Source: Tenacibaculum sp. M341 (GTDB lineage: Bacteria > Bacteroidota > Bacteroidia > Flavobacteriales > Flavobacteriaceae). From it: a stretch of DNA of 59,916 nucleotides. A program made the position numbers and the translations under genes. Positions 1-10,168 of this stretch are shown here, piece by piece; position 1 is the first letter of the stretch, and every line of letters starts with the position of its first letter. The stretch lies in NCBI RefSeq assembly GCF_004337695.1, contig NZ_SJXJ01000007.1, positions 210,148-270,063 of the forward strand, written 5' to 3'. The notes under the pieces are model-generated. The model was given only the letters and a program-made list of their open reading frames with translations. It had not been told where the DNA came from and searched no databases.

Positions 1-1490
1 CAGATGATGTTTGTCAGACGGCAACTTTAACAATCACTGTTACAGGTCCAGATAGTGATGGAGATGGAGTAGTAGATGCACAAGATTTAGATGATGATAA
101 TGATGGAATTTTAGATACAGCAGAGGCAAACGGACAACCAGATCCAAGTGCAGATGCAGACAATGATGGAATTCCAAACTATTTAGATACAGATATTGGA
201 GCAGATGGAAATGGAGATGGCGTTGTAGATGCATATGATGCAGATGGAGATGGTGTTCCAAATCATTTAGATTTAGATAGTGATAACGACGGAATTTACG
301 ATGTTGTAGAAACAGGAGGAACTGATGCCGACGGAGATGGAACAGCAGATGATACAGATGGAGATGCCACAAACAATGATGGAATTCCAAGTACAGCAGG
401 AACAGGAGTAGCAACACCAACTGATAGTGATAGTGGAACTGATCCAAATAGTCCAGACTTCTTAGATACTGATAGTGATGGAGATGGATGTAATGATGCC
501 GATGAAGCTTTCGGAACCGCTACAGCAGATGCAGATGATAATGGAACATATGGAAGTGGAACTTTAACATTAGGATCAGGAGTTGATGCAGACGGAACTG
601 TAACAGCAGCAGATTATTCAACAGGAAGTAATTCAGATGTGACTACAGCAGGACCAGATTTAGATGGAGATGGTATTGCAACGGTTTGTGATATGGATGA
701 TGACAATGATGGAAATCCAGATACAAATGATACGAATCCAAATACGGCAACTGTAGCAGATGATACAGCTACAGTAGATGCAGGGACTCCAGTTACAACG
801 AATGTTTTAACCAATGATGATTATTTAGGAGATACAGATCCAAATAATACAGGAAACACGATTTTATATCAAACAGGAGGAACAGCCGCAGGTACAGTAA
901 GTATTGATCCAGATACAGGAGAAATTACTTATACACCAACATCATCAGAAGCAGGCACAGATGTAACGATAGAGTATACAGTTTGTAATGATGTAAACGA
1001 CGATACTACATTTGATGCAGTAACCGGTTTACCAAATGCAAACACAACAGATGATGTTTGTCAAACAGCAACTTTAACAATTACAGTTACAGGTCCAGAT
1101 AGTGATGGAGATGGAGTAGTAGATGCACAAGATTTAGATGATGATAATGATGGAATTTTAGATACAGCAGAAGCAAATGGACAACCAGATCCAAGTGCAG
1201 ATGCAGACAATGATGGAATTCCAAACTATTTAGATACAGATATTGGAGCAGATGGAAATGGAGATGGCGTTGTAGATGCATATGATGCAGATGGAGATGG
1301 TGTTCCAAATCATTTAGATTTAGATAGTGATAACGACGGAATTTACGATGTTGTAGAAACAGGAGGAACTGATGCCGACGGAGATGGAACAGCAGATGAT
1401 ACAGATGGAGATGCCACAAACAATGATGGAATTCCAAATACAGCAGGAACTGGTATATCGACACCAATTGATAGTGATAGTGCTATGGAT
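1..1490 (+). repeat. Two copies of a long coding repeat, offset 1047 bp
   Basis: Bases from 1 to about 440 recur almost unchanged from 1048 to about 1490, an offset of 1047 bp (349 codons). The match covers the end of an Ig-like segment and the TSP3 block. Divergence rises after about 1480. The left copy is cut by the window edge, so more copies may lie upstream. Confidence 0.9.
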
Positions 1491-4400
1491 CCAAACAGTC
1501 CGGATTTCTTAGATACTGATAGTGATGAGGATGGATGTAGTGATGCAAATGAAGCATTCGCTAATTCAAATGCTGATGGAGGAGATGGTGCTCAATATGG
1601 AACAGGAGATCCATTAACTTTAGGAGCAGGTGAAATAAATTCAAATGGAACCGTAACTGCAGCAGATTATTCAACAGGAACAAATGCAGATGTTGTAACA
1701 ACTGGTCCAGATACAGATGGAGATGGTATTTCAACAGCTTGTGATACAGATGATGACGGTGACGGAGTGCCAGATACACAAGAAATTACTGATGGAACAG
1801 ATCCAAATGATGCTTGTTCATATAACGTGGCTAATCAAGTAATCGCTAATGTTTCAGCTTCATGGAATGCATTAGATTGTGATGGAGACGGAGTAACTAA
1901 TGGACAGGAAGTAATTGATGGAACAGATCCTAACGATGGATGTGCATATAATGTAGCTAATCAAGTTGCAGGTTCAGTATCGGCTACTTGGAGTGCATTA
2001 GACTGTGATGGAGATGGAGAGACGAATGGAGTAGAGTTAGGAAATTCAACAGATCCATTAGATCCTTGTTCAGGAGGAGATGTAAACTCAGTAAACTTAA
2101 ATGATACAACTTCTGATTGGTTTACCGCAGATTGTGATGGAGATGGAGTGGTTAATGGAGTTGAAGTAGATCCAAATGGAGATGGAATAGCAGGACCTGG
2201 TGGAACAGATCCAAACGATCCTTGTTCATTTGATGCTTCAGCAGTAACATTAACTCAGAGTGGAGCTTATTTAACAGCGGATTGTGATGGAGACGGTGTA
2301 ACGAATGGTCAAGAAGTTACGGATGGAACAGATCCAACAAATCCTTGTGAATATAATGCAGCAAGTCAAGTAGCAGGATCAGTATCTGCAGCTTGGAGTG
2401 CGTTAGATTGCGATGGTGACGGAGAAACGAATGGAGTAGAATTAGGAAACTCAACAGATCCATTAGATCCATGTAGTGTAACAACAGCTACAATACCAGT
2501 ATCTACAGCTCCTAATTATGCAGTATGGGCAGCAGCAGATTGTGATGGTGATGGAGAGACAAATGGAGAAGAGAAAATAAATGGAACAGACTGTGCAGAT
2601 CCTTGTAGTTATACAAATGCACCAATAGTTACGGATCCAGCTTATGCTACATGGTCAGTACTAGATTGTGATGGAGATGGCGTAAATAATGGTCAAGAAA
2701 TTTCTGACGGAACAGACCCTGTAGATCCTTGTTCATACAATGTGGCAAGTCAAGTAATAGCAAGTGTTACAGCAACATGGAATGCAGCGGATTGTGATGG
2801 AGATGGTGTAACAAATGGTCAGGAAGTTACAGATATGACAGATCCTAACGATGTTTGTAGTTATAACACAGCTAGTCAGGTGATAGCAAATGTAACAGCG
2901 GCATGGAATGCAGCCGACTGTGATGAAGATGGAGTAACGAATGGACAAGAAATTACAGATAGTACAGACCCTACAGATGCTTGTAGTTATAACCCAACAA
3001 ATCAAGTAATAGCAAATGTTGGTACTTCTTGGAATGTTGCAGATTGTGATAGTGATGGATTGACAAATGCTGAAGAAATTACTGGAACAGATGATCCAAG
3101 TACACCAGCCGATCCAAATGGAGTAACAACAGATCCAAATGACCCAGATACTGATGGAGATGGAGTTACTGATGGACAAGAAGCAATAGATGGAACCAAT
3201 TCAAATGATGTTTGTGATTATAATGCTGCAAGTCAGGTTCTTGCAAATGTAGAGCCAGCATGGAGTTCAGCAGATTGTGATAGTGATGGATTAACAAATG
3301 CAGAAGAAACTTCTGGAACAGATGATCCAAGTACACCAGCCGATCCAAATGGAGTAACAACAGATCCACAAGATCCAGATACAGATGGAGATGGAGTTAC
3401 TGATGGTCAAGAGGCAGTTGACGGAACTAACCCGAATGACGTTTGTGATTATGAAGCAGCAAGTCAAGTTTTAGCAAATGTAGAAGCTTCTTGGAACGAT
3501 GCAGATTGTGATGGAGATGGATTAAATAATGAAGAGGAAACATCAGGAGTTGATGATCCAAGTACGCCAGCCGATCCAAATGGAGAAACAACAGATCCTA
3601 ATGATCCAGATACAGATGGAGATGGAGTTACCGATGGACAAGAGGCAATAGATGGAACTAATCCTAATGATCCTTGTGATTATAATGTTGCAAGTCAGGT
3701 ATTAGCAAATGTAGAGGCATCATGGAATGCGGCAGATTGTGATAATGATGGATTAACGAATGCAGAGGAGACTTCAGGAACAGATAATCCAAGTACGCCA
3801 GCCGATCCAAATGGAGTAACAACAGATCCTAATGATCCAGATACAGATGGAGATGGAGTTACTGATGGTCAAGAGGCAATAGATGGAACCAATCCAAATG
3901 ATGTTTGTGATTATAATGCTTCAAGTCAAGTATTAGCAAATGTAGAAGCATCATGGAATGCAGCAGATTGTGATAGTGATGGATTAACGAATGCTGAAGA
4001 GACTTCAGGAGTAGATGATCCGAGTACACCAGCTAATCCAAATGGTGAGACAACAGATCCAAATGATCCAGATACAGATGGAGATGGAGTTACTGATGGT
4101 CAAGAGGCATTAGATGGAACCAATCCAAACGATGTTTGTGATTACAATGCTTCAAGTCAAGTATTAGCAAATGTAGAGGCATCGTGGAATGCAGCAGATT
4201 GTGATAGTGACGGATTAACAAATGCAGAAGAAACATCAGGAGTTGATGATCCAAGTACACCAGCCGATCCAAATGGAGTAACTACTGATCCAAATGATCC
4301 AGATAGTGATGATGATGGAGTTACTGATGGTCAAGAAGCTGTTGATGGAACCAATCCAAATGATCCTTGTGATTATAATCCTACAAATCAAGTAGCAGCT

Positions 4401-7124
4401 AATATAGGAGCTACATGGAATGCAGCCGATTGTGATAGTGATGGATTAACAAATGGAGAAGAATTAACAGGAAATGATGATCCAAGTACGCCAGCCGATC
4501 CAAATGGTGTAACTACTGATCCAAATGATCCAGATACAGATGGAGATGGAGTTACTGATGGTCAAGAGGCAATAGATGGAACCAATCCAAATGATGTTTG
4601 TGATTACAATGCAGCAAGTCAAGTTATGGCAAATGTAGAAGCGTCTTGGAGTTCAGCCGATTGTGATAATGATGGATTAACAAATGCAGAGGAGATTACA
4701 GGAACAGATGATCCAAGTACGCCAGCCGATCCAAATGGAGTAACTACCGATCCACAAGATCCAGATACGGACGGAGATGGAGTTACCGATGGTCAAGAAG
4801 CAATAGATGGAACCAATCCAAATGATGTTTGTGATTACGAAGCGGCAAGTCAAGTGTTGGCAAATGTAGAAGCATCATGGAACGATGCAGATTGTGATGG
4901 TGACGGATTAAACAACGAAGAAGAAACATCAGGAGTTGATGATCCAACTACACCAGCCGATCCAAATGGAGTAACTACTGACCCACAAGATCCAGACACG
5001 GATGGAGATGGAGTTACCGATAGTCAAGAAGCAATAGATGGAACCAATCCGAATGATGTTTGTGATTACAATGCTGCAAGTCAGGTAGTAGCAAATATTG
5101 AAGCATCATGGAATGCAGCAGATTGTGATAATGACGGATTAACAAATGCTGAAGAATTAACAGGAACAGATGATCCAAGCACACCAGCCGATCCAAATGG
5201 AGTGACTACTGATCCACAAGATCCAGATACAGATGGAGATGGAGTTACCGATGGTCAAGAAGCTGTTGATGGTACGAATCCGAACGATCCATGTGATTAC
5301 CAAGGTTCAAGTCAAGATGTTGCTTTAGTAGATGCTGCTTGGAGTGAATTAGATTGTGATGGAGATGGATTAAATAATGGAGAGGAATTAACAGGAGTTG
5401 ATGATCCAGATACAACATTAGATCCAGATGGTGTTACTACTGATCCATTAGATGCAGATACAGATAATGATGGTCATTCAGATGCTACAGATCCAAATCC
5501 AAACGATCCAACAGCACAAGATGATACGAGTTTAGCAGAATTAGGAGAATCTACATTAATAGACATTTTAGGAAATGATGATTATTTAGATAATTCTGAT
5601 CCAAATAACTTAGGAACAACAAGTATTGTAAATACAGGAAATGGAACTGCACAAGGAACAATCATATTTGATCCAGGAACAGGAACATTATTATACACTC
5701 CTTTAGCTGGAGAAGCTGGTCAAACAGTAACTGTAGAATATGAAGTGTGTAACAATGAATCAGGAACACCAGTTTGTGATACAGCAGTAGTATTCATAAC
5801 TGTTTCAGACGAAAATGATAGTGATGGTATTTCTAATTCGAATGATGTTGATGATGATAACGATGGTATTTTAGATGTAGATGAAACACCAGGAGGAATT
5901 GATCCTGATACCGATGCAGATGGAGATGGAGTGCCAGTATATTTAGATGATGACGATTCTGATCCGACTGTTGGAAACAATGACAACTTACCAGAAGATG
6001 GATTTGATACCGATGGAGATGGAGTAGCAAATCACTTAGATATTGATTCAGATGATGATGGTATTCCTGATAATGTTGAAGTACAACCAACTGATGGTTA
6101 TGTGCCACCAACAGGAAATGACACCGATGGAGATGGTTTAGATGATGCTTATGATCCTGATAATGGAGGTACACCAATTGGAACACCAGTAGATACAGAT
6201 GTTGATGGTACACCAGATTACTTAGATCAAGATTCAGATGGAGATGGCGTATTAGATACTATAGAAGCTTTTGATTTAAACGGAGATGGAGTTGCAGACA
6301 TTGTACCAGATAGAGTTGATACTGATGGAGATGGACTAGATGACGCTTTTGAAGGAACTAATTTAGATGATGGTTTTGATTCAAATGATAATTTAGATGG
6401 AGGAGCAATTGATACTGTAGATTCAGATGGAGATGGTATTCCAGATTTTAGAGATGATGATGACGATAATGACGGAGTAGCAACAGGAGAAGAAGATTTA
6501 GATGAGTTTGGTAATCCAACAGGTGATCCTGCGGATATTGATACGGATGGAGATGGAACCCCAGATTATTTAGATCAGGATGATGATGGTGATGGAATAT
6601 TAACAGATCAAGAGAATCCTGATTCAGATGGAGATGGTATTCCTGTAGATGCTCAAGATACAGATGGAGATGGTATTCCAGATTATTTAGATCAGGATGA
6701 TGATGGAGATGGAAATGAAACAAGTGATGAAGATCCTGATCCAGATTCAGATGGTAATCCATCAGATGCAATTGATACTGACGGAGATGGTACACCAGAC
6801 TATTTAGATACAAGTGATGATGACATTGAAGTGTTTAATATTTTAACATTGAATGGTGATGGAGACAATAGCTTCTTTAATATTAGAGGAATTACGAATG
6901 AGAAGTATAGAAATAATACTGTTGAGATATTTAACCGTTGGGGTAATACTGTGTACAAAGTACAAGGTTATAATAATGCAGAAAAAGCATTTAGAGGCTT
7001 GTCTAATGGTAGAGCAACAATCATAGAAGATGATAAATTACCTACAGGAACTTACTTCTATGTAATTGACTTAGGTGACGGTTCTGAACCAATGACAGGA
7101 TGGTTATACATTAACAATAAGTAG
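1..7124 (+). CDS. Giant T9SS-secreted adhesin with thrombospondin type 3-like repeats (5' partial)
   Basis: The frame is open from base 3, so the gene starts upstream of the window; no start inside it should be used. The product is almost entirely Asp/Gly-rich DxDxDG repeats of thrombospondin type 3 kind, which in known families bind calcium and stiffen long surface fibres. Order: TSP3 block (about 45-500), cadherin/Ig-like segment (about 750-1095), second TSP3 block (1092-1550), 42-residue units with paired Cys (about 1740-3040), eleven units on an exact 77-residue period (3041-5350), a second Ig-like segment (5500-5815), more TSP3 (5816-6815). The last 100 residues (EIFNRWGNTVYKV, PTGTYFYVIDLGDG, GWLYINNK) match the gliding motility-associated C-terminal (CHU_C, type B) sorting domain for the type IX secretion system. 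PorP/SprF and OmpA-family genes follow directly. A secreted adhesin is likely; its ligand cannot be told from sequence. Confidence 0.9.
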   Translation, partial: DDVCQTATLTITVTGPDSDGDGVVDAQDLDDDNDGILDTAEANGQPDPSADADNDGIPNYLDTDIGADGNGDGVVDAYDADGDGVPNHLDLDSDNDGIYDVVETGGTDADGDGTADDTDGDATNNDGIPSTAGTGVATPTDSDSGTDPNSPDFLDTDSDGDGCNDADEAFGTATADADDNGTYGSGTLTLGSGVDADGTVTAADYSTGSNSDVTTAGPDLDGDGIATVCDMDDDNDGNPDTNDTNPNTATVADDTATVDAGTPVTTNVLTNDDYLGDTDPNNTGNTILYQTGGTAAGTVSIDPDTGEITYTPTSSEAGTDVTIEYTVCNDVNDDTTFDAVTGLPNANTTDDVCQTATLTITVTGPDSDGDGVVDAQDLDDDNDGILDTAEANGQPDPSADADNDGIPNYLDTDIGADGNGDGVVDAYDADGDGVPNHLDLDSDNDGIYDVVETGGTDADGDGTADDTDGDATNNDGIPNTAGTGISTPIDSDSAMDPNSPDFLDTDSDEDGCSDANEAFANSNADGGDGAQYGTGDPLTLGAGEINSNGTVTAADYSTGTNADVVTTGPDTDGDGISTACDTDDDGDGVPDTQEITDGTDPNDACSYNVANQVIANVSASWNALDCDGDGVTNGQEVIDGTDPNDGCAYNVANQVAGSVSATWSALDCDGDGETNGVELGNSTDPLDPCSGGDVNSVNLNDTTSDWFTADCDGDGVVNGVEVDPNGDGIAGPGGTDPNDPCSFDASAVTLTQSGAYLTADCDGDGVTNGQEVTDGTDPTNPCEYNAASQVAGSVSAAWSALDCDGDGETNGVELGNSTDPLDPCSVTTATIPVSTAPNYAVWAAADCDGDGETNGEEKINGTDCADPCSYTNAPIVTDPAYATWSVLDCDGDGVNNGQEISDGTDPVDPCSYNVASQVIASVTATWNAADCDGDGVTNGQEVTDMTDPNDVCSYNTASQVIANVTAAWNAADCDEDGVTNGQEITDSTDPTDACSYNPTNQVIANVGTSWNVADCDSDGLTNAEEITGTDDPSTPADPNGVTTDPNDPDTDGDGVTDGQEAIDGTNSNDVCDYNAASQVLANVEPAWSSADCDSDGLTNAEETSGTDDPSTPADPNGVTTDPQDPDTDGDGVTDGQEAVDGTNPNDVCDYEAASQVLANVEASWNDADCDGDGLNNEEETSGVDDPSTPADPNGETTDPNDPDTDGDGVTDGQEAIDGTNPNDPCDYNVASQVLANVEASWNAADCDNDGLTNAEETSGTDNPSTPADPNGVTTDPNDPDTDGDGVTDGQEAIDGTNPNDVCDYNASSQVLANVEASWNAADCDSDGLTNAEETSGVDDPSTPANPNGETTDPNDPDTDGDGVTDGQEALDGTNPNDVCDYNASSQVLANVEASWNAADCDSDGLTNAEETSGVDDPSTPADPNGVTTDPNDPDSDDDGVTDGQEAVDGTNPNDPCDYNPTNQVAANIGATWNAADCDSDGLTNGEELTGNDDPSTPADPNGVTTDPNDPDTDGDGVTDGQEAIDGTNPNDVCDYNAASQVMANVEASWSSADCDNDGLTNAEEITGTDDPSTPADPNGVTTDPQDPDTDGDGVTDGQEAIDGTNPNDVCDYEAASQVLANVEASWNDADCDGDGLNNEEETSGVDDPTTPADPNGVTTDPQDPDTDGDGVTDSQEAIDGTNPNDVCDYNAASQVVANIEASWNAADCDNDGLTNAEELTGTDDPSTPADPNGVTTDPQDPDTDGDGVTDGQEAVDGTNPNDPCDYQGSSQDVALVDAAWSELDCDGDGLNNGEELTGVDDPDTTLDPDGVTTDPLDADTDNDGHSDATDPNPNDPTAQDDTSLAELGESTLIDILGNDDYLDNSDPNNLGTTSIVNTGNGTAQGTIIFDPGTGTLLYTPLAGEAGQTVTVEYEVCNNESGTPVCDTAVVFITVSDENDSDGISNSNDVDDDNDGILDVDETPGGIDPDTDADGDGVPVYLDDDDSDPTVGNNDNLPEDGFDTDGDGVANHLDIDSDDDGIPDNVEVQPTDGYVPPTGNDTDGDGLDDAYDPDNGGTPIGTPVDTDVDGTPDYLDQDSDGDGVLDTIEAFDLNGDGVADIVPDRVDTDGDGLDDAFEGTNLDDGFDSNDNLDGGAIDTVDSDGDGIPDFRDDDDDNDGVATGEEDLDEFGNPTGDPADIDTDGDGTPDYLDQDDDGDGILTDQENPDSDGDGIPVDAQDTDGDGIPDYLDQDDDGDGNETSDEDPDPDSDGNPSDAIDTDGDGTPDYLDTSDDDIEVFNILTLNGDGDNSFFNIRGITNEKYRNNTVEIFNRWGNTVYKVQGYNNAEKAFRGLSNGRATIIEDDKLPTGTYFYVIDLGDGSEPMTGWLYINNK
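3041..5581 (+). repeat. 231-bp tandem coding repeats, 11 units
   Basis: The codons for the DCD[S/G/N]DGL motif recur at 3041, 3272, 3503, 3734, 3965, 4196, 4427, 4658, 4889, 5120 and 5351, every interval being exactly 231 bp (77 codons). Each unit is a 42-residue Cys-containing module plus a 35-residue DPSTPADPNG-type linker. The end of the last unit is diverged, so the right edge is approximate. Confidence 0.95.
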
Positions 7125-7154
7125 TAATTCATGATAAGAAAAAATCATTATACA

Positions 7155-8072
7155 ATGAAAAACATCATAAAGTATACAGTTGCCTTATTATTATTTATCG
7201 CTAATGTGGTAAATGCGCAACAAGACCCACAATTTACACAGTATATGTACAACACAATGAGTGTTAACCCTGCTTACGCTGGTACTAATGATTTTACCAT
7301 TATAACAGCAATAGCTAGAACTCAATGGGTTGGTGTAAATGGTGCTCCTGATTCACAAACATTAAGTTATGATACTCAATTAGGAGCAACAGGAGTTGGT
7401 TTAGGTATTAATTTAATTCATGATGAGATAGGACCAGCTAGAGAATTATCTTTAGATGCGAATGTATCTTACGGAGTTAAATTAAGTGAAGATGCTAATC
7501 TATCATTCGGTTTGAAACTGGGTGGTAGAAGCTTAAATGTAGATCCTAGAAGAGGAAATCCAGAAACACAGTCAGATCAATTATTAGGAGTTTTAGATAG
7601 ATTTTTACCAACTATTGGAGCAGGTGTCTTCTATTACAAACCTAAATGGTATTTAGGAGCAGCCGTGCCTAATATTTTACGTACGGAGCATTATGATGAT
7701 ACTATAAATGGAGGTGATGTGGCAACTGAGCGTTTGCACTTTTTCTTAATTGGTGGTTATGTGTTTGATTTAAGTGAATCGGTAAAGTTTAAACCAGCAT
7801 CTTTGGTGAAAGTTGTAAACGGAGCCCCTTTATCATTAGATCTTTCTGCTAACTTTTTATTTAATGAAAAAGTTAACGCAGGTTTAGCCTGGAGATGGGA
7901 TGATTCTGTTAGTGCATTGATAGGTTTTAGGTTTGCCAAGAATTTTAATTTAGGTTTTGCCTATGACTTAACAACATCTAATTATAGTAATTATAATTCT
8001 GGAACTTACGAATTAATGTTGCGTTGGCAAGGAACACCAAAGCAAACAGTGAAATCACCAAGATTCTTCTAA
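7155..8072 (+). CDS. PorP/SprF family type IX secretion system membrane protein
   Basis: Outer-membrane beta-barrel protein of the PorP/SprF family, which supports secretion or surface attachment of T9SS cargo with type B sorting domains. The mature start QQDPQFTQYMYNTMSVNPAY is the family signature. I chose the start at 7155 because it opens directly into a signal peptide (MKNIIKYTVALLLFIANVVNAQ); an in-frame ATG at 7131 would put eight polar residues in front. About 305 residues, usual for the family. It lies just after the adhesin gene and 18 bp before the OmpA-family gene, the arrangement of sprB-sprF in Flavobacterium johnsoniae, so it probably serves the upstream adhesin. Confidence 0.9.
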   Translation: MKNIIKYTVALLLFIANVVNAQQDPQFTQYMYNTMSVNPAYAGTNDFTIITAIARTQWVGVNGAPDSQTLSYDTQLGATGVGLGINLIHDEIGPARELSLDANVSYGVKLSEDANLSFGLKLGGRSLNVDPRRGNPETQSDQLLGVLDRFLPTIGAGVFYYKPKWYLGAAVPNILRTEHYDDTINGGDVATERLHFFLIGGYVFDLSESVKFKPASLVKVVNGAPLSLDLSANFLFNEKVNAGLAWRWDDSVSALIGFRFAKNFNLGFAYDLTTSNYSNYNSGTYELMLRWQGTPKQTVKSPRFF

Positions 8073-8090
8073 TCATTAAAATATATACTG

Positions 8091-10058
8091 ATGAGAAAAG
8101 TACTATTTACACTAATCGTTTTTAATATAGCAGCTGCTTTTGCTCAGCTAAGAACTGCTGATCGTTATTTTAAAGAATTCGCATATAAGAAAACAGCTGA
8201 TATGTATTTAGATATTAATAAGAAAGGAGACAATTCTTATTTAGTATTGAGTAGGCTTGCTGATTCTTACTACTTTAATAGTGAATTTGAAAAAGCAGTA
8301 CCATGGTACAAGAAGCTTATGAAAAATTACGCTAAGGAAGCTACAGCAAGTCATATATTTAGATATGCACAGTCTTTAAGAAGTACTGGAGATATAGAAG
8401 AATCAGATTTATGGTTGTTAAAAATAGAAGATGTTCAAAGAGATGATAGCAGGCCAAGAGCTTTGGTGAAAAATTCAGATTATTTTAGTGAATACTCATC
8501 TACAAATGATGCTTTTGTAAATGTTCATAATATTTCTTCAAATACTAAATATTCAGATTTTGGAGGATTTATTTACGATGATCTTTTCTATTTTGCTTCT
8601 ACTAAACCAGTAATAGCAGAGGACAAGTTAAAGAAAAAAGATCTGTACAAATGGAATGATCAGCCGTATTTGAATATTTATAAAACTTATTTAGTAAAAT
8701 CTACTAGTAAGATTTTAGAAGTAGAAAATCCAATGAAATTAAACTCTATAAGTACAAAATATCATGAGTCTAATGTAATTATTACTAAAGACGGTAGAAC
8801 GATGTTTTTTACAAGGGACAATTACAATGGAGGTTCATTAAAAGGTGACAGAAAGAATATTTCTCATTTAAAGATTTACAAAGCAAAAAGAGAAGGAAAT
8901 GAATGGACAGATATTAAAGAATTACCTTTTAATAGTGATGATTATTCTATTGGACACCCAGCATTAAGTCCTGATGAAAAAACATTGTATTTTGTTTCAG
9001 ATATGCCTTATGGTTATGGAGAGACAGATATTTACAAAGTAAAAATTTATGAGGAAGATGTTTATGGGAAGCCTGTGAATTTAGGTAGAGAAATTAATAC
9101 AGAGGGTAGAGAAATGTTTCCTTTTGTAGGAAGTGATGAAACTTTGTATTTTTCTTCAGACGGACATTTAGGATTAGGCGCTTTAGATGTTTTTGAATCT
9201 AAATTATATAATGATGAATATACGAAACCTGTAAATCTTGAAAAACCTGTAAATAGTTCGCGTGACGATTTTGGTTTTGCAATAAATAAAGAAAGAACTA
9301 ATGGATTTTTTTCATCTAACAGAAAAGGAGGAAAAGGAGATGATGATATTTATAGTTTTACAATTAATATTTGTAAAGAAGATATTACAGGTGTTGTTAC
9401 AGATTTAAAATCAGGAACCCCAATTTCAGGAGCTTTAGTTCGTTTAATAGACAAAGATGGAGAGCCGCTTTCTAAGCAAGTTACTAAAGCTGACGGTAAG
9501 TATAGTTTTAAAAATATTGATTGTAAAAAAGACTTTACTGTTTCTGCTGAAAAAGATGATTATAGAAGTGATCAGAAGAAAGCAGCAACACTTAATATTG
9601 ATAAAAAAATAATTACAGCAAATTTAGCTTTAGAATCATTAATTGTTAATAAAGACGGTCAGGAATCGCAAATTGTAATACATCCTATTTACTTTGATTT
9701 TGATTTATATAATATTAGACAGGATTCTAAGTATGAGTTAGAGAATATTATATCTGTAATGAAGAATAATCCAGATATGGTAATTAGAATAGAATCTCAT
9801 ACTGATAGTAGAGGATCAAAATCTTACAACAGGAATTTATCGACTAATAGAGCAAATGCAACAAAAGATTATCTGATTTCAAGAGGAATTTTACCATCTA
9901 GAATTGATAGTGCTGTAGGTTATGGTGAAGATCAATTACTGAATAATTGTAATGATGCTAATCAAGATAAATGTTCTGAAGCAGAACATCAACGAAATAG
10001 AAGATCTTACTTTTATATTGTACGAGGAGGAAAAAATGTAACTTCAAGCAATCAATAA
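8091..10058 (+). CDS. OmpA family protein with TPR, PD40 propeller and carboxypeptidase-regulatory-like domains
   Basis: Cell-envelope protein likely to link the outer membrane and peptidoglycan beside the T9SS adhesin pair. Signal peptide 1-19 (ending AAAFAQ); TPR-like helices about 20-130 (DRYFKEFAYKKTADMYLDI, RLADSYYFNSEFEKAVPWY); PD40/WD40-like propeller repeats about 200-420 (GHPALSPDEKTLYFVSDMP, MFPFVGSDETLYFSSDG); a CarboxypepD_reg/CNA-B-like domain about 440-530 (GVVTDLKSGTPISGALVRL); OmpA C-terminal domain about 545-645 (HPIYFDFDLYNI, ESHTDSRGSKSYNRNLS, NRRSYFYI). At 655 residues it has the usual length. It is the third gene of the trio and a terminator follows. Confidence 0.9.
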   Translation: MRKVLFTLIVFNIAAAFAQLRTADRYFKEFAYKKTADMYLDINKKGDNSYLVLSRLADSYYFNSEFEKAVPWYKKLMKNYAKEATASHIFRYAQSLRSTGDIEESDLWLLKIEDVQRDDSRPRALVKNSDYFSEYSSTNDAFVNVHNISSNTKYSDFGGFIYDDLFYFASTKPVIAEDKLKKKDLYKWNDQPYLNIYKTYLVKSTSKILEVENPMKLNSISTKYHESNVIITKDGRTMFFTRDNYNGGSLKGDRKNISHLKIYKAKREGNEWTDIKELPFNSDDYSIGHPALSPDEKTLYFVSDMPYGYGETDIYKVKIYEEDVYGKPVNLGREINTEGREMFPFVGSDETLYFSSDGHLGLGALDVFESKLYNDEYTKPVNLEKPVNSSRDDFGFAINKERTNGFFSSNRKGGKGDDDIYSFTINICKEDITGVVTDLKSGTPISGALVRLIDKDGEPLSKQVTKADGKYSFKNIDCKKDFTVSAEKDDYRSDQKKAATLNIDKKIITANLALESLIVNKDGQESQIVIHPIYFDFDLYNIRQDSKYELENIISVMKNNPDMVIRIESHTDSRGSKSYNRNLSTNRANATKDYLISRGILPSRIDSAVGYGEDQLLNNCNDANQDKCSEAEHQRNRRSYFYIVRGGKNVTSSNQ

Positions 10059-10086
10059 AAGTTATAAATAGTTAATATTATACATT

Positions 10087-10124
10087 AAAAAGCATTTCTG
10101 TTAAAGGAAATGCTTTTTAGTTTT
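10087..10124 (+). terminator. Rho-independent terminator after the adhesin-PorP-OmpA operon
   Basis: A 12-bp stem (10087-10098 with 10107-10118, arms AAAAAGCATTTC and GAAATGCTTTTT) has an 8-nt loop and a T-rich 3' side. It lies 29 bp after the OmpA-family stop. Confidence 0.85.
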
Positions 10125-10168
10125 TAAACATTATAATTTGGTATATTTCAGCGTCAAAAATTAAACCA

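Noticed and set aside
3041-5581. Regular direct repeats suggesting a CRISPR array
   Set aside because: The period is 231 bp, all units are in one open frame and encode protein repeats; there is no short repeat-spacer pattern and no cas gene.
1087-6813. Long reading frames on the minus strand across the adhesin repeats (rich in His, Leu and Tyr)
   Set aside because: They are the complement of the Asp/Gly-rich repeats on the plus strand, repeat with the same period, and have low-complexity composition and no start context.
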